Shown here piece after piece: positions 1 to 6,291 of a stretch of 9,642 bases of DNA. The translations under genes were made by a program, and so were the position numbers. Below the pieces are notes generated by a model that saw only the letters and a list, made by a program, of their open reading frames with translations, was not told where the DNA came from and did not search any database. Origin of the DNA: JAKEGK01 sp036507695 (lineage in GTDB: Bacteria; Pseudomonadota; Gammaproteobacteria; SZUA-152). How positions within the stretch are numbered: the stretch's first letter is position 1; every line of letters starts with the position of its first letter. The stretch is from positions 1-9,642 of the forward strand of contig DATCIR010000206.1 in assembly GCA_036507695.1 (NCBI GenBank). Direction: 5' to 3'.

Positions 1-23
1 TAGGATTATTTTTTCAACTATTT

Positions 24-32
24 TGCTACAAT
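24..32 (+). promoter_or_regulatory. Candidate extended -10 promoter of the beta-barrel gene
   Basis: TGCTACAAT contains a TACAAT -10 hexamer (27-32) preceded by the TG dinucleotide of an extended -10 element. The -35 position holds only AT-rich sequence (around 4-10), so recognition would depend on the extended -10. It would give a leader of roughly 40 nt before the ATG at 80. Read by eye; start site not known. Confidence 0.4.
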
Positions 33-79
33 GACGCCATTGAATCCTGTTGTGGGCGATATTTTGGAGAGTGACTGTT

Positions 80-628
80 ATGAGAAACACCGCATTAAAA
101 CTTGTCGTGTGTCTGGGTCTTTGGTTAACGGTACAGGCCACCGCGCTTGCCGCCAACGAGGGGTGGTATGGCGGGTTTAATATGGGATCGGCTGAGGTCG
201 AGGTCATCGATGAATCCGATCTGGGATACAAATTCTACGGTGGTTATTTGTCAAAGTTCTTCGGTGCCGAGTTGGGTTTTTACGGTTTGGGTGACGGTTA
301 TACTGTGGATAACGTGGATGTTTACGGTATGTCGTTTGAGTTTGTCGGCCGTGTTCCGGTGAGTGCGAAATTTTCATTACTCGGCAGATTCGGCCTGTTC
401 TGGTGGACAGTCGAAAACTGTTACGATGCTTATTACTATTATTACTGTGAGGGTGGTACCTATGATGATGGCGATGATCTGACATACGGTGTGGGTGTGG
501 AATTTGATGTGACTGACCATGTGTCCATCCGTGGTGAATGGCAGGAATTCACAGATGTCAGCGGCAGTGATGTGTCATTGCTGAGTGCGGGCATAGTCTA
601 CACCTTTCTTTCGTCCGGGAATTGGTAA
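80..628 (+). CDS. Outer-membrane beta-barrel (OmpA-like/porin-family) protein
   Basis: This 182-residue protein has a Sec signal peptide (positively charged start, leucine-rich core, likely cleavage after ALA near residue 24). The mature part of about 158 residues alternates hydrophobic and polar residues with many Gly, Tyr and Phe, as in eight-stranded OmpA-like barrels. The C-terminal strand ends IVYTF followed by SSGNW, an aromatic-ended beta-signal typical of Bam substrates. I chose the ATG at 80 over the in-frame ATG at 50 because GGAGAG (66-71) lies 8 nt upstream and the signal peptide begins there. One predicted loop is odd: Cys114 and Cys123 bracket a run of five tyrosines, which could form a disulfide-closed extracellular loop. 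The ligand and role are unknown; it could be a structural barrel or an adhesin-like porin-family protein. Confidence 0.85.
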   Translation: MRNTALKLVVCLGLWLTVQATALAANEGWYGGFNMGSAEVEVIDESDLGYKFYGGYLSKFFGAELGFYGLGDGYTVDNVDVYGMSFEFVGRVPVSAKFSLLGRFGLFWWTVENCYDAYYYYYCEGGTYDDGDDLTYGVGVEFDVTDHVSIRGEWQEFTDVSGSDVSLLSAGIVYTFLSSGNW

Positions 629-720
629 CAGATTTAATTTATATAGGATCGGGCGCCACACTGTCGTCGTTTGAATTATTCAATGAATAACCTGTGACAA
701 CGTTTTAAACATAACAAAAG

Positions 721-878
721 GTAACTACTCACCCCATGTGCAGCATAGGTTAAAGCGGTGCTGGTGTCTCCTGCCGGGGGCGTCTGCGGCCAGGGATGGC
801 CGCAGTCGAGCCTACAGGGACGTACTTGTGGCGTCCCCCGGCAGGAGACACCGGCGCCGCCCACGGGTGAGTAGTTAC
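721..878 (+). repeat. E1: MITE-like nested inverted-repeat element
   Basis: The 158-bp element has perfect 14-bp terminal inverted repeats (GTAACTACTCACCC at 721-734 and its complement at 865-878). Inside are 26-bp arms (755-780 and 835-860) pairing at every position, two as G-T wobbles. The centre holds a 7-bp stem with a 6-nt loop (TGCGGCC / AGGGAT / GGCCGCA, 785-804) followed by a 29-nt core (806-834). The flanks AACAAAAG (713-720) and AGCAAAAG (879-886) abut the ends exactly and match at 7 of 8 positions, which looks like a slightly decayed target-site duplication. It encodes nothing convincing. It ends 10 nt before the Shine-Dalgarno of the next gene, so a readthrough transcript would carry a very stable structure there. 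Confidence 0.7.
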
Positions 879-899
879 AGCAAAAGAAAAGGAAGCTAT

Positions 900-1145
900 A
901 TGTCTTATACCCAGGACAATCTCGCCGAGCTGAATGTGTTGCTGCGGTTTAACCTTGCGACCAGCCTGGAGGGAATCAAGATTCATCATACGGCCGATCC
1001 GGCGGTGATTGCGGCGGCGAAGCGCCTGCACGAGCGGGGATTTATCACGCTGGTGGATGGCGGTTATCTCACGCCTTTTGGCAGTCAGGCCGTTGAGCAT
1101 GTCAAAACGCTGCATGCCATGTTGAATGCGCATAGTAAGGTGTGA
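900..1145 (+). CDS. TIGR02647 family small protein
   Basis: This 81-residue soluble protein has no signal peptide or membrane segment. I recognise the family pattern: an N-terminal helix ending AELNVLLRFNL, then EGIKIHH, DPAVIAAAKRLHERG and GGYLTPFG, and a C-terminal helix with a conserved EH. Family members are about this length, occur in gammaproteobacteria and have no established function; the short helices and a wing-like GGYLT turn suggest a small winged-helix-type fold, and some databases call it DNA-binding, which I cannot verify. The ATG at 900 is chosen because AAGGA (889-893) sits 6 nt upstream and because homologues begin M-S/T-x-T. The open frame extends upstream to 738 only through the E1 repeat, which I treat as noncoding. 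I found no clear promoter, so it may depend on sequence within or before E1. Confidence 0.85.
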   Translation: MSYTQDNLAELNVLLRFNLATSLEGIKIHHTADPAVIAAAKRLHERGFITLVDGGYLTPFGSQAVEHVKTLHAMLNAHSKV

Positions 1146-1187
1146 ACCGGTCCGAACTTACACAGAACAAGGCGAAAAGGCCGGGCC

Positions 1188-1216
1188 GGGTTTTGCATTT
1201 CGCTCTCAGGTACAAT
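1188..1216 (+). promoter_or_regulatory. Weak candidate promoter for the MscS-like gene
   Basis: TACAAT at 1211-1216 is a reasonable -10 hexamer. The -35 region at 17-bp spacing (1188-1193, GGGTTT) is poor; a TTGCAT lies too close (1193-1198) for normal spacing. It would give a leader of about 85 nt for the ATG at 1308. Confidence 0.22.
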
Positions 1217-1307
1217 CAAACATCGAACGCAAAGCTAAGAATCAAGACCGGACTCTGGCGGCGTGATCCCGGCCGCGTATTTGTTTATACCGATCGCAAC
1301 TACAGGA

Positions 1308-3110
1308 ATGACGCAACCCTCTATGAAATTCACGACGATCCTGTTCTCTGCCTTGCTGGGTTTCTTCGCCTCGGCTGATCTGTTGCCGGCGCCAACAGCG
1401 TCACCACCAACAGCGTCACCACCAACAGTGTCACCACCAACAGTGTCACCACCAACACAACCGGCCGCTGATGCGGCGGCCGCAGCCTCCGATGCGACGC
1501 AAGCAGCCGAGGTCAACTCGGAAACCTGGCGCAGCTTTGAGGCGTTGTTCGATGTCATCACACAGTCAAAAAAAGATTTAGCCGCGTTGCGCACCGAACT
1601 GGGTAAATCCAGGGACGATACCGAGCGCGGGAAAATTCTCAACGATATAGAGCTGATGCAATCCAACATCGAGAGCCTGCAGCAGGCCTGGGAGATGTGG
1701 GCGACCGGCGGTGTCGATATGGAATTGTTTTTGCCCAAGAAGGAAGAGAAATTCGACTGGCGTCAGGAAGTTCAGGCAGTGTTTGAGCCGATCGTGGTGG
1801 AACTCCAGCGCCTGACCGAGCGGCCGCGCAAGATTGAACGCTTGCGTACCGAGCAGGCTTTCTTCCAGCAGCAATTGGCTGCCGCGGCCGCTGCCTTGAA
1901 GAACATCGATGATTACAAGGGCAAGGCGCCATCCGCTGACCTGCAAGGCGCCTTTAATGATCTGGAGTCAAACTGGCGCAAGCGGCATGAAGGGATTAAA
2001 AGCCGTTTGACGCTAATCAATCTGCACTTGGAAGATCTACGATCGTCCGATCGTCTCATCGACAAAAGGACCAGCGAAACCCTCAAGAAGTTATTGAGCG
2101 GAAGCCTGGTGAACCTGCTGCTGGCGTTATTAGCGGCATCTTTGACCTACGGCGTGCTACGCATGTTCAACAAGATTTATGTGCGATTAATCACGCGTTC
2201 CGGAAAGCAGCGGCCGTTCCTGGCGCGTGCGGCGCATTTGTCTTTCATCCTGTTGTCGGTGATACTCGCATTATTGGCGGCTGTTGCCGTGTTGTATGTG
2301 CGCGGCGACCGCGTTCTGATGGGTCTGTTACTCATTGCCCTGATCGGCGCCGCCTTGACCCTGCAACGCACCCTGCCGGCGTTTATGAAAGAGGCCCGGG
2401 TGTTGCTTAACATTGGTCCGGTGCGGGAAGGCCAGCGGCTGGTGTATAACGGCTTGCCCTGGAAAGTGCAGGCATTAAATATGTACTCCACACTCGTCAA
2501 TCCGGAACTCAGTGGTGGCAAATTGGTATTGCCCCTCAAGGTGTTGACCGAATTGAATTCGCGTCCTTACGATGAAGCGGAGCCATGGTTCCCGACACGG
2601 GAAAATGATTATGTGTTGTTAAGCGACCAGACTTACGGGCGGGTGGTATTGCAAACCCCGGAACTGGTGCAGTTGCAAGTGCTCGGTGCTGACAAGACCT
2701 ATCCAGTGGATGCGTTTTTAAGCAGCAATCCGCAGAATCTCTCGCGGCGTGGCTTTGCCGTCGTTATCAGGTTTGGAATTGACTATCAGCACCAGGCGCT
2801 GGTGACCGGCGAGATCAAACAACAATTCGAAGGCTATCTGGCGACTCATTTCAAGACCAGCAAATTAAGTGCGCACTTGAAGGAGTTCTTTGTCGAGTTT
2901 GACGAAGCGGCGGCGTCATCCCTGAATTTCTTAATCTATGCATCATTCTCTGGAGAAGCGGCTGATGCCTATTTCCGCATTCGCCGCAGCGTGCAAACCC
3001 TGGCGGTGGATGCCTGTAACGCTAACGGTTGGGTGATACCGTTTAATCAGATGACGGTGCATCTTGAGCAGGATGGGTCAGTTGCGTCGTTGCCACTCCA
3101 CGCGCCGTGA
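1308..3110 (+). CDS. MscS-like mechanosensitive channel family protein with signal peptide and periplasmic helical domain
   Basis: From the ATG at 1308 the product is 600 residues. It has a signal peptide ending near FASA, then a Pro/Thr/Ser-rich tandem repeat, then about 200 charged, Gln- and Glu-rich residues likely to be helical or coiled coil. Three membrane segments follow (about 265-288, 308-331, 336-356) and a C-terminal soluble part that ends IPFNQMTVHL (577-586), the conserved end of the MscS cytoplasmic domain (compare IPFPQRTVHL-type ends). This order matches the larger MscK/MscM-like branch, but the pore helix and following beta domain are divergent and the usual Gly/Ala-rich TM3 pattern is weak. 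Known MscS proteins release solutes on hypo-osmotic shock; that role is inferred here. The start is uncertain: GTG 1263 and ATG 1323 are in frame, and no start has a well-spaced Shine-Dalgarno (AGGA directly abuts 1308). Confidence 0.75.
   Translation: MTQPSMKFTTILFSALLGFFASADLLPAPTASPPTASPPTVSPPTVSPPTQPAADAAAAASDATQAAEVNSETWRSFEALFDVITQSKKDLAALRTELGKSRDDTERGKILNDIELMQSNIESLQQAWEMWATGGVDMELFLPKKEEKFDWRQEVQAVFEPIVVELQRLTERPRKIERLRTEQAFFQQQLAAAAAALKNIDDYKGKAPSADLQGAFNDLESNWRKRHEGIKSRLTLINLHLEDLRSSDRLIDKRTSETLKKLLSGSLVNLLLALLAASLTYGVLRMFNKIYVRLITRSGKQRPFLARAAHLSFILLSVILALLAAVAVLYVRGDRVLMGLLLIALIGAALTLQRTLPAFMKEARVLLNIGPVREGQRLVYNGLPWKVQALNMYSTLVNPELSGGKLVLPLKVLTELNSRPYDEAEPWFPTRENDYVLLSDQTYGRVVLQTPELVQLQVLGADKTYPVDAFLSSNPQNLSRRGFAVVIRFGIDYQHQALVTGEIKQQFEGYLATHFKTSKLSAHLKEFFVEFDEAAASSLNFLIYASFSGEAADAYFRIRRSVQTLAVDACNANGWVIPFNQMTVHLEQDGSVASLPLHAP
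1392..1451 (+). repeat. 15-bp coding tandem repeat, four copies
   Basis: Four units of CCAACAGCGTCACCA-type sequence follow one another, with a partial fifth at 1452-1457. They encode T-A/V-S-P-P repeats. Units 1-2 carry GCG (Ala) and units 3-4 carry GTG (Val); otherwise they are identical. The unit length is a multiple of three, so copy-number change would lengthen or shorten the linker after the signal peptide without breaking the frame. Confidence 0.95.
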
Positions 3111-3384
3111 ATTCGCGGCAGAGCCCACCCCTGGGTGAAGCCAGTGCTTTGGGTGTTCGCACGTTCATCGGCAATTCGCTTGTTGTTCCCGACACGGTTC
3201 TATCTCCGCCCGTCACCCACGGCGTCTTAGTGGATTGGGCGTAATGACCGAAGGTTGAATGGCGAAGGGCCAGTATTAACCTGGCAAGAATGGATGGATT
3301 GTTGAGAGAGGAGCGGTTTATACTTCTTATACACGCTGTCGAAGCCATAGTTGTAGCGGTGTGTCTTTATAATATATTTCTAAC
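3111..3384. other. Noncoding stretch after the MscS-like gene
   Basis: I see no supportable gene. A near-palindrome (GCCGTG / AATT / CGCGGC, 3104-3119) overlaps the stop codon of the upstream gene but lacks a T-tract, so it is at best a weak terminator. A 5-bp stem lies at 3269-3285. An antisense open frame of 101 codons overlaps the channel gene's 3' end; it lacks a Shine-Dalgarno and recognisable features. The last 20 bp are AT-rich and contain the TATAAT annotated separately. Confidence 0.5.
3368..3373 (+). promoter_or_regulatory. Candidate -10 box upstream of E2 and the TauE operon
   Basis: A perfect TATAAT hexamer lies in an AT-rich stretch. No good -35 hexamer is found 16-18 bp upstream. 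If active, transcription would pass through the whole E2 inverted repeat before reaching the 79-residue membrane-protein gene. Confidence 0.3.
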
Positions 3385-3566
3385 TCTACTTTGTTACTTT
3401 AGTTTATGTTTATGAACAATCCCGCACGGGAAGCGGAGGCGCCTGGCAAGACATGCCGTAAATGCATCCATGCAGGCTCGATGGCGGCTTCCCTGCCGCC
3501 AACGGTCTTGCCAGACACCTCCGCCTCCCGCGCTGTGCATGCGGCCATTTAAAGTAACAAAGTAGA
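3385..3566 (-). repeat. E2: second nested inverted-repeat element, core shared with E1
   Basis: Perfect 17-bp outer arms (TCTACTTTGTTACTTTA at 3385-3401 and its complement at 3550-3566) enclose 26-bp inner arms (3427-3452 and 3505-3530) that pair at 23 positions. The centre, read on the minus strand, has a 7-bp stem and 6-nt loop (TGGCGGC / AGGGAA / GCCGCCA, 3482-3501) followed by a 29-nt core (3481-3453) matching E1 at 21 of 29 positions, with mostly transitions at the differences. An 8-bp direct repeat TAATATAT occurs outside both ends (3370-3377, 3569-3576), 7 and 2 bp away from the arms; it is AT-rich and could be chance. The element stops about 30 bp before the Shine-Dalgarno of the next gene. 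Orientation is given relative to E1. Confidence 0.7.
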
Positions 3567-3608
3567 ACTAATATATGTTGTAAATTTTTCCACTACAGGA
3601 GTCTGGAT

Positions 3609-3848
3609 ATGGTAAACAACATCACCGCCCACAAGGGTCCGCAAGTTACCCGCATGCTGGCGTACGGTGTTCTCAGTCTAAGTTTCTATTTTCTACTGTA
3701 TCTTTTCGAAGATGAGATTCTGGCTTTTTCTTCCCGAGGGCGCTGGTTTTTCGCTGCGCCTGTCATCATCGCCTTTGTTTTTTCCTTCGCCCACGGAAAC
3801 TTTACCTCTTACTTTTGGGACACCTTGCGCATTGAAGCTAAAAAATAA
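3609..3848 (+). CDS. Small two-helix membrane protein upstream of the TauE-UspA gene
   Basis: The 79-residue product has a short polar N terminus, two likely membrane helices (about 17-33 and 46-62) separated by a charged loop (EDE, then SSRGR), and a C-terminal tail with HGNFTSYFWDTLRIE. A good Shine-Dalgarno (AGGAG, 3597-3601) lies 7 nt before the ATG. Only 19 nt separate its stop from the next start, so the two genes are almost certainly cotranscribed, and I infer an accessory role for the transporter. I do not recognise a named family; the tandem arrangement resembles small membrane proteins that precede TauE-like genes in some proteobacteria, but I hold that only loosely. Confidence 0.8.
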   Translation: MVNNITAHKGPQVTRMLAYGVLSLSFYFLLYLFEDEILAFSSRGRWFFAAPVIIAFVFSFAHGNFTSYFWDTLRIEAKK

Positions 3849-3867
3849 ATAACAAGGGAGCTGTGTA

Positions 3868-5817
3868 ATGGAAATCGCCAGTAACTTCATCGATCTGAAC
3901 GCCCTCGACGTTATTTACCTGCTGTTGGTGGGTTTTGTCGGTGGCCTCGTGAGCGGTTTCATCGGTAGTGGCGGCGCCTTTGTGCTGACCCCGGCCATGA
4001 TGAGTATGGGTGTACCGGGCATTGTCGCGGTGGCCTCGAATATGTGTCATAAATTTCCCAAGGCGCTGGTGGGTGCGATCAAGCGCGCCAAGTATGGTCA
4101 GGTGGATGTGAAACTGGGCCTGGTGATGGGTGTGTCGGCGGAGGCCGGGGTATTGTACGGCGCCCATATACAGGAAAACATCAAACGCGCTTTCGGTGAT
4201 GCCGGATCCAATCTCTATGTGAGTGTTGCCTTTGTCCTGGTGCTGGGCATCGTTGGTTCGTATGTTTTGAGGGATGCGCTTCGCATGCGGCGCTCCGCCC
4301 ACACCGGAGAAGAGAAGGTGGCACGCCTGGCGCGCTGGGTACAGTCGGTGCAAATCCCCGGCACCATGGTATATTTCAAGAGCCTGGGCACGCGCGTATC
4401 GGTGTTGTTCACTATTCCGCTGGGTTTCGCTACGGGAATGCTCGCCGCCACCATTGCGGTGGGCGGATTCATCGGCGTACCGGGTATGCACTATGTGTTG
4501 GGTGCGTCGAGCTTGATGTCGTCCGCCACTGAGCTGGTGGTGGCGTTTGTCATGGGTCTGGGTGGTACGTTGAAATTCGCCTGGAGTGGTATGGTGGATA
4601 TCCGCCTGGCCATGATTATCCTGGCCGGTTCGTTGTTCGGCATCCAGCTTGGCGCCATAGGCACGACCTACGTTAAACCGCACATGATAAAGTTCGTTAT
4701 GGGTGTGATCATGGTGATGGTGTTGTTGTCACGTGCTATCATCATTCCCGTGTACTTGGCGGATCTCGGCATCATCGGCAAACTCAATCCGTATCTTGAA
4801 GGCGGATTGAAGAATGTGAGTTTCATTGTGCTAATCGCGGCCTTGGCGGTGGGCGCTGCGATCATCTTCTCCGCGTTGTGGCGTGGTATACGCCTGCATC
4901 GGCACGAGTTGGAAATGGCCGTTGTGCCGGGCGGCGCGATCCAGGCCAATACGGTTGTCCTGCCCGCCAGCCCGCAACTCTCTCCCATTGGACGCTATGA
5001 GCGTTTCCTGGTTGCAAGCGATGGTTCCGAATACAGCGCGGGTACTGTGCGCGAAGCGCTGCGCATGGCGCAGAAATGCGGTGCCCGGATACGTGTCATT
5101 AGCGTCATTGCCGGCGACAATACCGAACTCTATACGATGGGTGAACAGTTGATCGCGCAGGAATTGAATAGCGCGAGGCTAAATCTCGATGCTATAGCGC
5201 GCCAGGCGGCTGCCAGCGGTGTGGCTTGCGAAACCGAAGTGGTGCAGGCGGTCCATATTCATGAGGAGATTGTGACCCAGGCGGATCGCATGCAGGCCGA
5301 TTTGATCATCATGGGCCGGCGTGGGCGGCGTGGCCTTACACGCGTGATGTTGGGCGATGCGACCGCACGCGTAATCGGTAATGCCCATTGCAGTGTGCTG
5401 GTGGTGCCACGTGTCGCGGAGATCACCGGGCGGCATTTCGTTATCGCGACGGACGGTTCGCGTTTCAGCGACACCGCTGCTGCCGCGGCTGGCAGTCTGG
5501 CCAAGCTTTGTGGAACACCGGTCACGGTGGTTTCAGTTCACTCCCCTAGCCACAGCGAACAGTGGCGGCAGGAAGCGCGGCGCGCGGTCAATCGCATTAC
5601 TTCTTTCCTGCAACAGGAAGGAGTATCCGCCGAAAGCCAATTCGTGGACGGCCGGTCTGACGAGAAGATTGTCGAGGTCGCCACGGCGCGAAACGCCGAT
5701 CTGATTGTTATTGGTAGCCATGGGCGCACGGGGTTGGAGCGGGTTTTACTGGGCAGTGTTGCCGAACGTGTGCTGAATCTGACAACGTGTGCGGTGTTAG
5801 TCGTGCGTTCGCCATGA
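3868..5817 (+). CDS. TauE/SafE-family transporter fused to two universal stress protein (UspA) domains
   Basis: The 649-residue product begins with a TauE/SafE-like membrane domain (about 1-340). It shows the family's two repeated halves, each opening with a glycine-rich segment (GSGGAF at 33-38; AVGGFIGVP at 197-205), and about eight hydrophobic helices, the last near 316-338. A charged loop (about 138-165) separates the halves. Two UspA domains follow (about 375-516 and 520-649). The second carries a complete nucleotide-binding signature G-x2-G-x9-G-S (GSHG...LLGS, near 616); the first has GRRG...LGD near 483, with Asp in place of Ser/Thr. TauE/SafE proteins export sulfite, sulfoacetate or related organosulfonates, while Usp domains bind ATP or respond to stress; I infer an anion exporter with an adenine-nucleotide sensing tail facing the cytoplasm. 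The start has GGGAG (3856-3860) 7 nt upstream. The substrate is not shown by the sequence. Confidence 0.9.
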   Translation: MEIASNFIDLNALDVIYLLLVGFVGGLVSGFIGSGGAFVLTPAMMSMGVPGIVAVASNMCHKFPKALVGAIKRAKYGQVDVKLGLVMGVSAEAGVLYGAHIQENIKRAFGDAGSNLYVSVAFVLVLGIVGSYVLRDALRMRRSAHTGEEKVARLARWVQSVQIPGTMVYFKSLGTRVSVLFTIPLGFATGMLAATIAVGGFIGVPGMHYVLGASSLMSSATELVVAFVMGLGGTLKFAWSGMVDIRLAMIILAGSLFGIQLGAIGTTYVKPHMIKFVMGVIMVMVLLSRAIIIPVYLADLGIIGKLNPYLEGGLKNVSFIVLIAALAVGAAIIFSALWRGIRLHRHELEMAVVPGGAIQANTVVLPASPQLSPIGRYERFLVASDGSEYSAGTVREALRMAQKCGARIRVISVIAGDNTELYTMGEQLIAQELNSARLNLDAIARQAAASGVACETEVVQAVHIHEEIVTQADRMQADLIIMGRRGRRGLTRVMLGDATARVIGNAHCSVLVVPRVAEITGRHFVIATDGSRFSDTAAAAAGSLAKLCGTPVTVVSVHSPSHSEQWRQEARRAVNRITSFLQQEGVSAESQFVDGRSDEKIVEVATARNADLIVIGSHGRTGLERVLLGSVAERVLNLTTCAVLVVRSP

Positions 5818-6205
5818 TAAACGGGATCACCCATAGGGACGCTTGTAGGGTGCTGTAATCTACGGGCATAGCGTCACGTAGGTAAAAGCCCTACACCTGT
5901 TCACCGGTACCGAAATCAATACAACACGCTACTGGAATTCCATACCGATAAGAACATGCGAACGGGATACGTCTAACGCGGTGGATAGCCGGGATAGGTT
6001 GCGCTAACTTAACCGATACGCTACCTTCTGTCGAAATTACGTCCAAACTACGTGTTCCAAGGTGTTTTGCAACCAGAAATCCTGTTTTACAAGCTACCTT
6101 GATTGACTACAACTGAGAAACCCGTTAAACATATACCCGTGGCGGCGTTAGGCCGCTCGTCGTTAAGGGTTCGTCAATGCTTCGGATAGAGAATACGGGA
6201 ACTAC
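5818..6205. other. Noncoding leader region before the propeller gene
   Basis: I see no gene in this stretch. It contains a 7-bp inverted repeat TGTAGGG (5844-5850) / CCCTACA (5889-5895) without a T-tract, which might weakly end the TauE operon, and a small GCGGC / GCCGC hairpin (6142-6156). A possible promoter for the next gene has TTGACT (6103-6108) and TAAACA (6126-6131) at 17-bp spacing; the -35 is good and the -10 poor. The long leader implied (about 150 nt) includes the 12-bp repeat array. Confidence 0.45.
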
Positions 6206-6277
6206 AATATCAACAAGAATATCAACAAGAATATCAACGAGAATATCAACGAGAATATCAACGAGAATATCAACAAG
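6206..6277 (+). repeat. 12-bp tandem repeat, six copies, in the leader of the propeller gene
   Basis: Six head-to-tail copies of AATATCAACAAG occupy 72 bp. Units 1, 2 and 6 read AACAAG; units 3-5 read AACGAG. The array stops 2 bp before the Shine-Dalgarno GGGGGA (6280-6285) of the gene at 6292. The frame in register with that gene is open through the array (Y-Q-Q/R-E units), but it is closed by TAG at 6187 and contains no ATG, GTG or TTG that I can see, so I treat the array as untranslated. Confidence 0.95.
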
Positions 6278-6291
6278 ACGGGGGACTTTAC

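Noticed and set aside
671..683. TTGAATTATTCAA palindrome as an operator
   Set aside because: It is short and AT-rich, and it lies between the barrel gene and E1 with no promoter nearby that it could control.
721..878. E1 as an integron attC site
   Set aside because: The nested arms are suggestive, but I see no paired core sites (RYYYAAC / GTTRRRY with extrahelical bases), integrase or cassette array.
738..899. N-terminal extension of the TIGR02647 protein
   Set aside because: It would be translated from the E1 inverted repeat and gives an Arg/Gly/Pro-rich sequence; the ATG at 900 has a well-placed Shine-Dalgarno and fits the family length.
1142..1378. A 78-codon open frame between the TIGR02647 and channel genes
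   Set aside because: Its frame overlaps the signal-peptide region of the better-supported channel gene and it lacks a recognisable domain or Shine-Dalgarno.
3043..3348. Antisense open frame of 101 codons over the end of the MscS-like gene
   Set aside because: No Shine-Dalgarno, no domain or signal that I recognise, low-complexity Ser/Thr/Arg composition, and it overlaps a well-supported gene.
3838..4683. Long antisense open frame inside the TauE-UspA gene
   Set aside because: It is very rich in His, Gln and Arg, as expected from the antisense of a hydrophobic gene, and lacks a recognisable domain.
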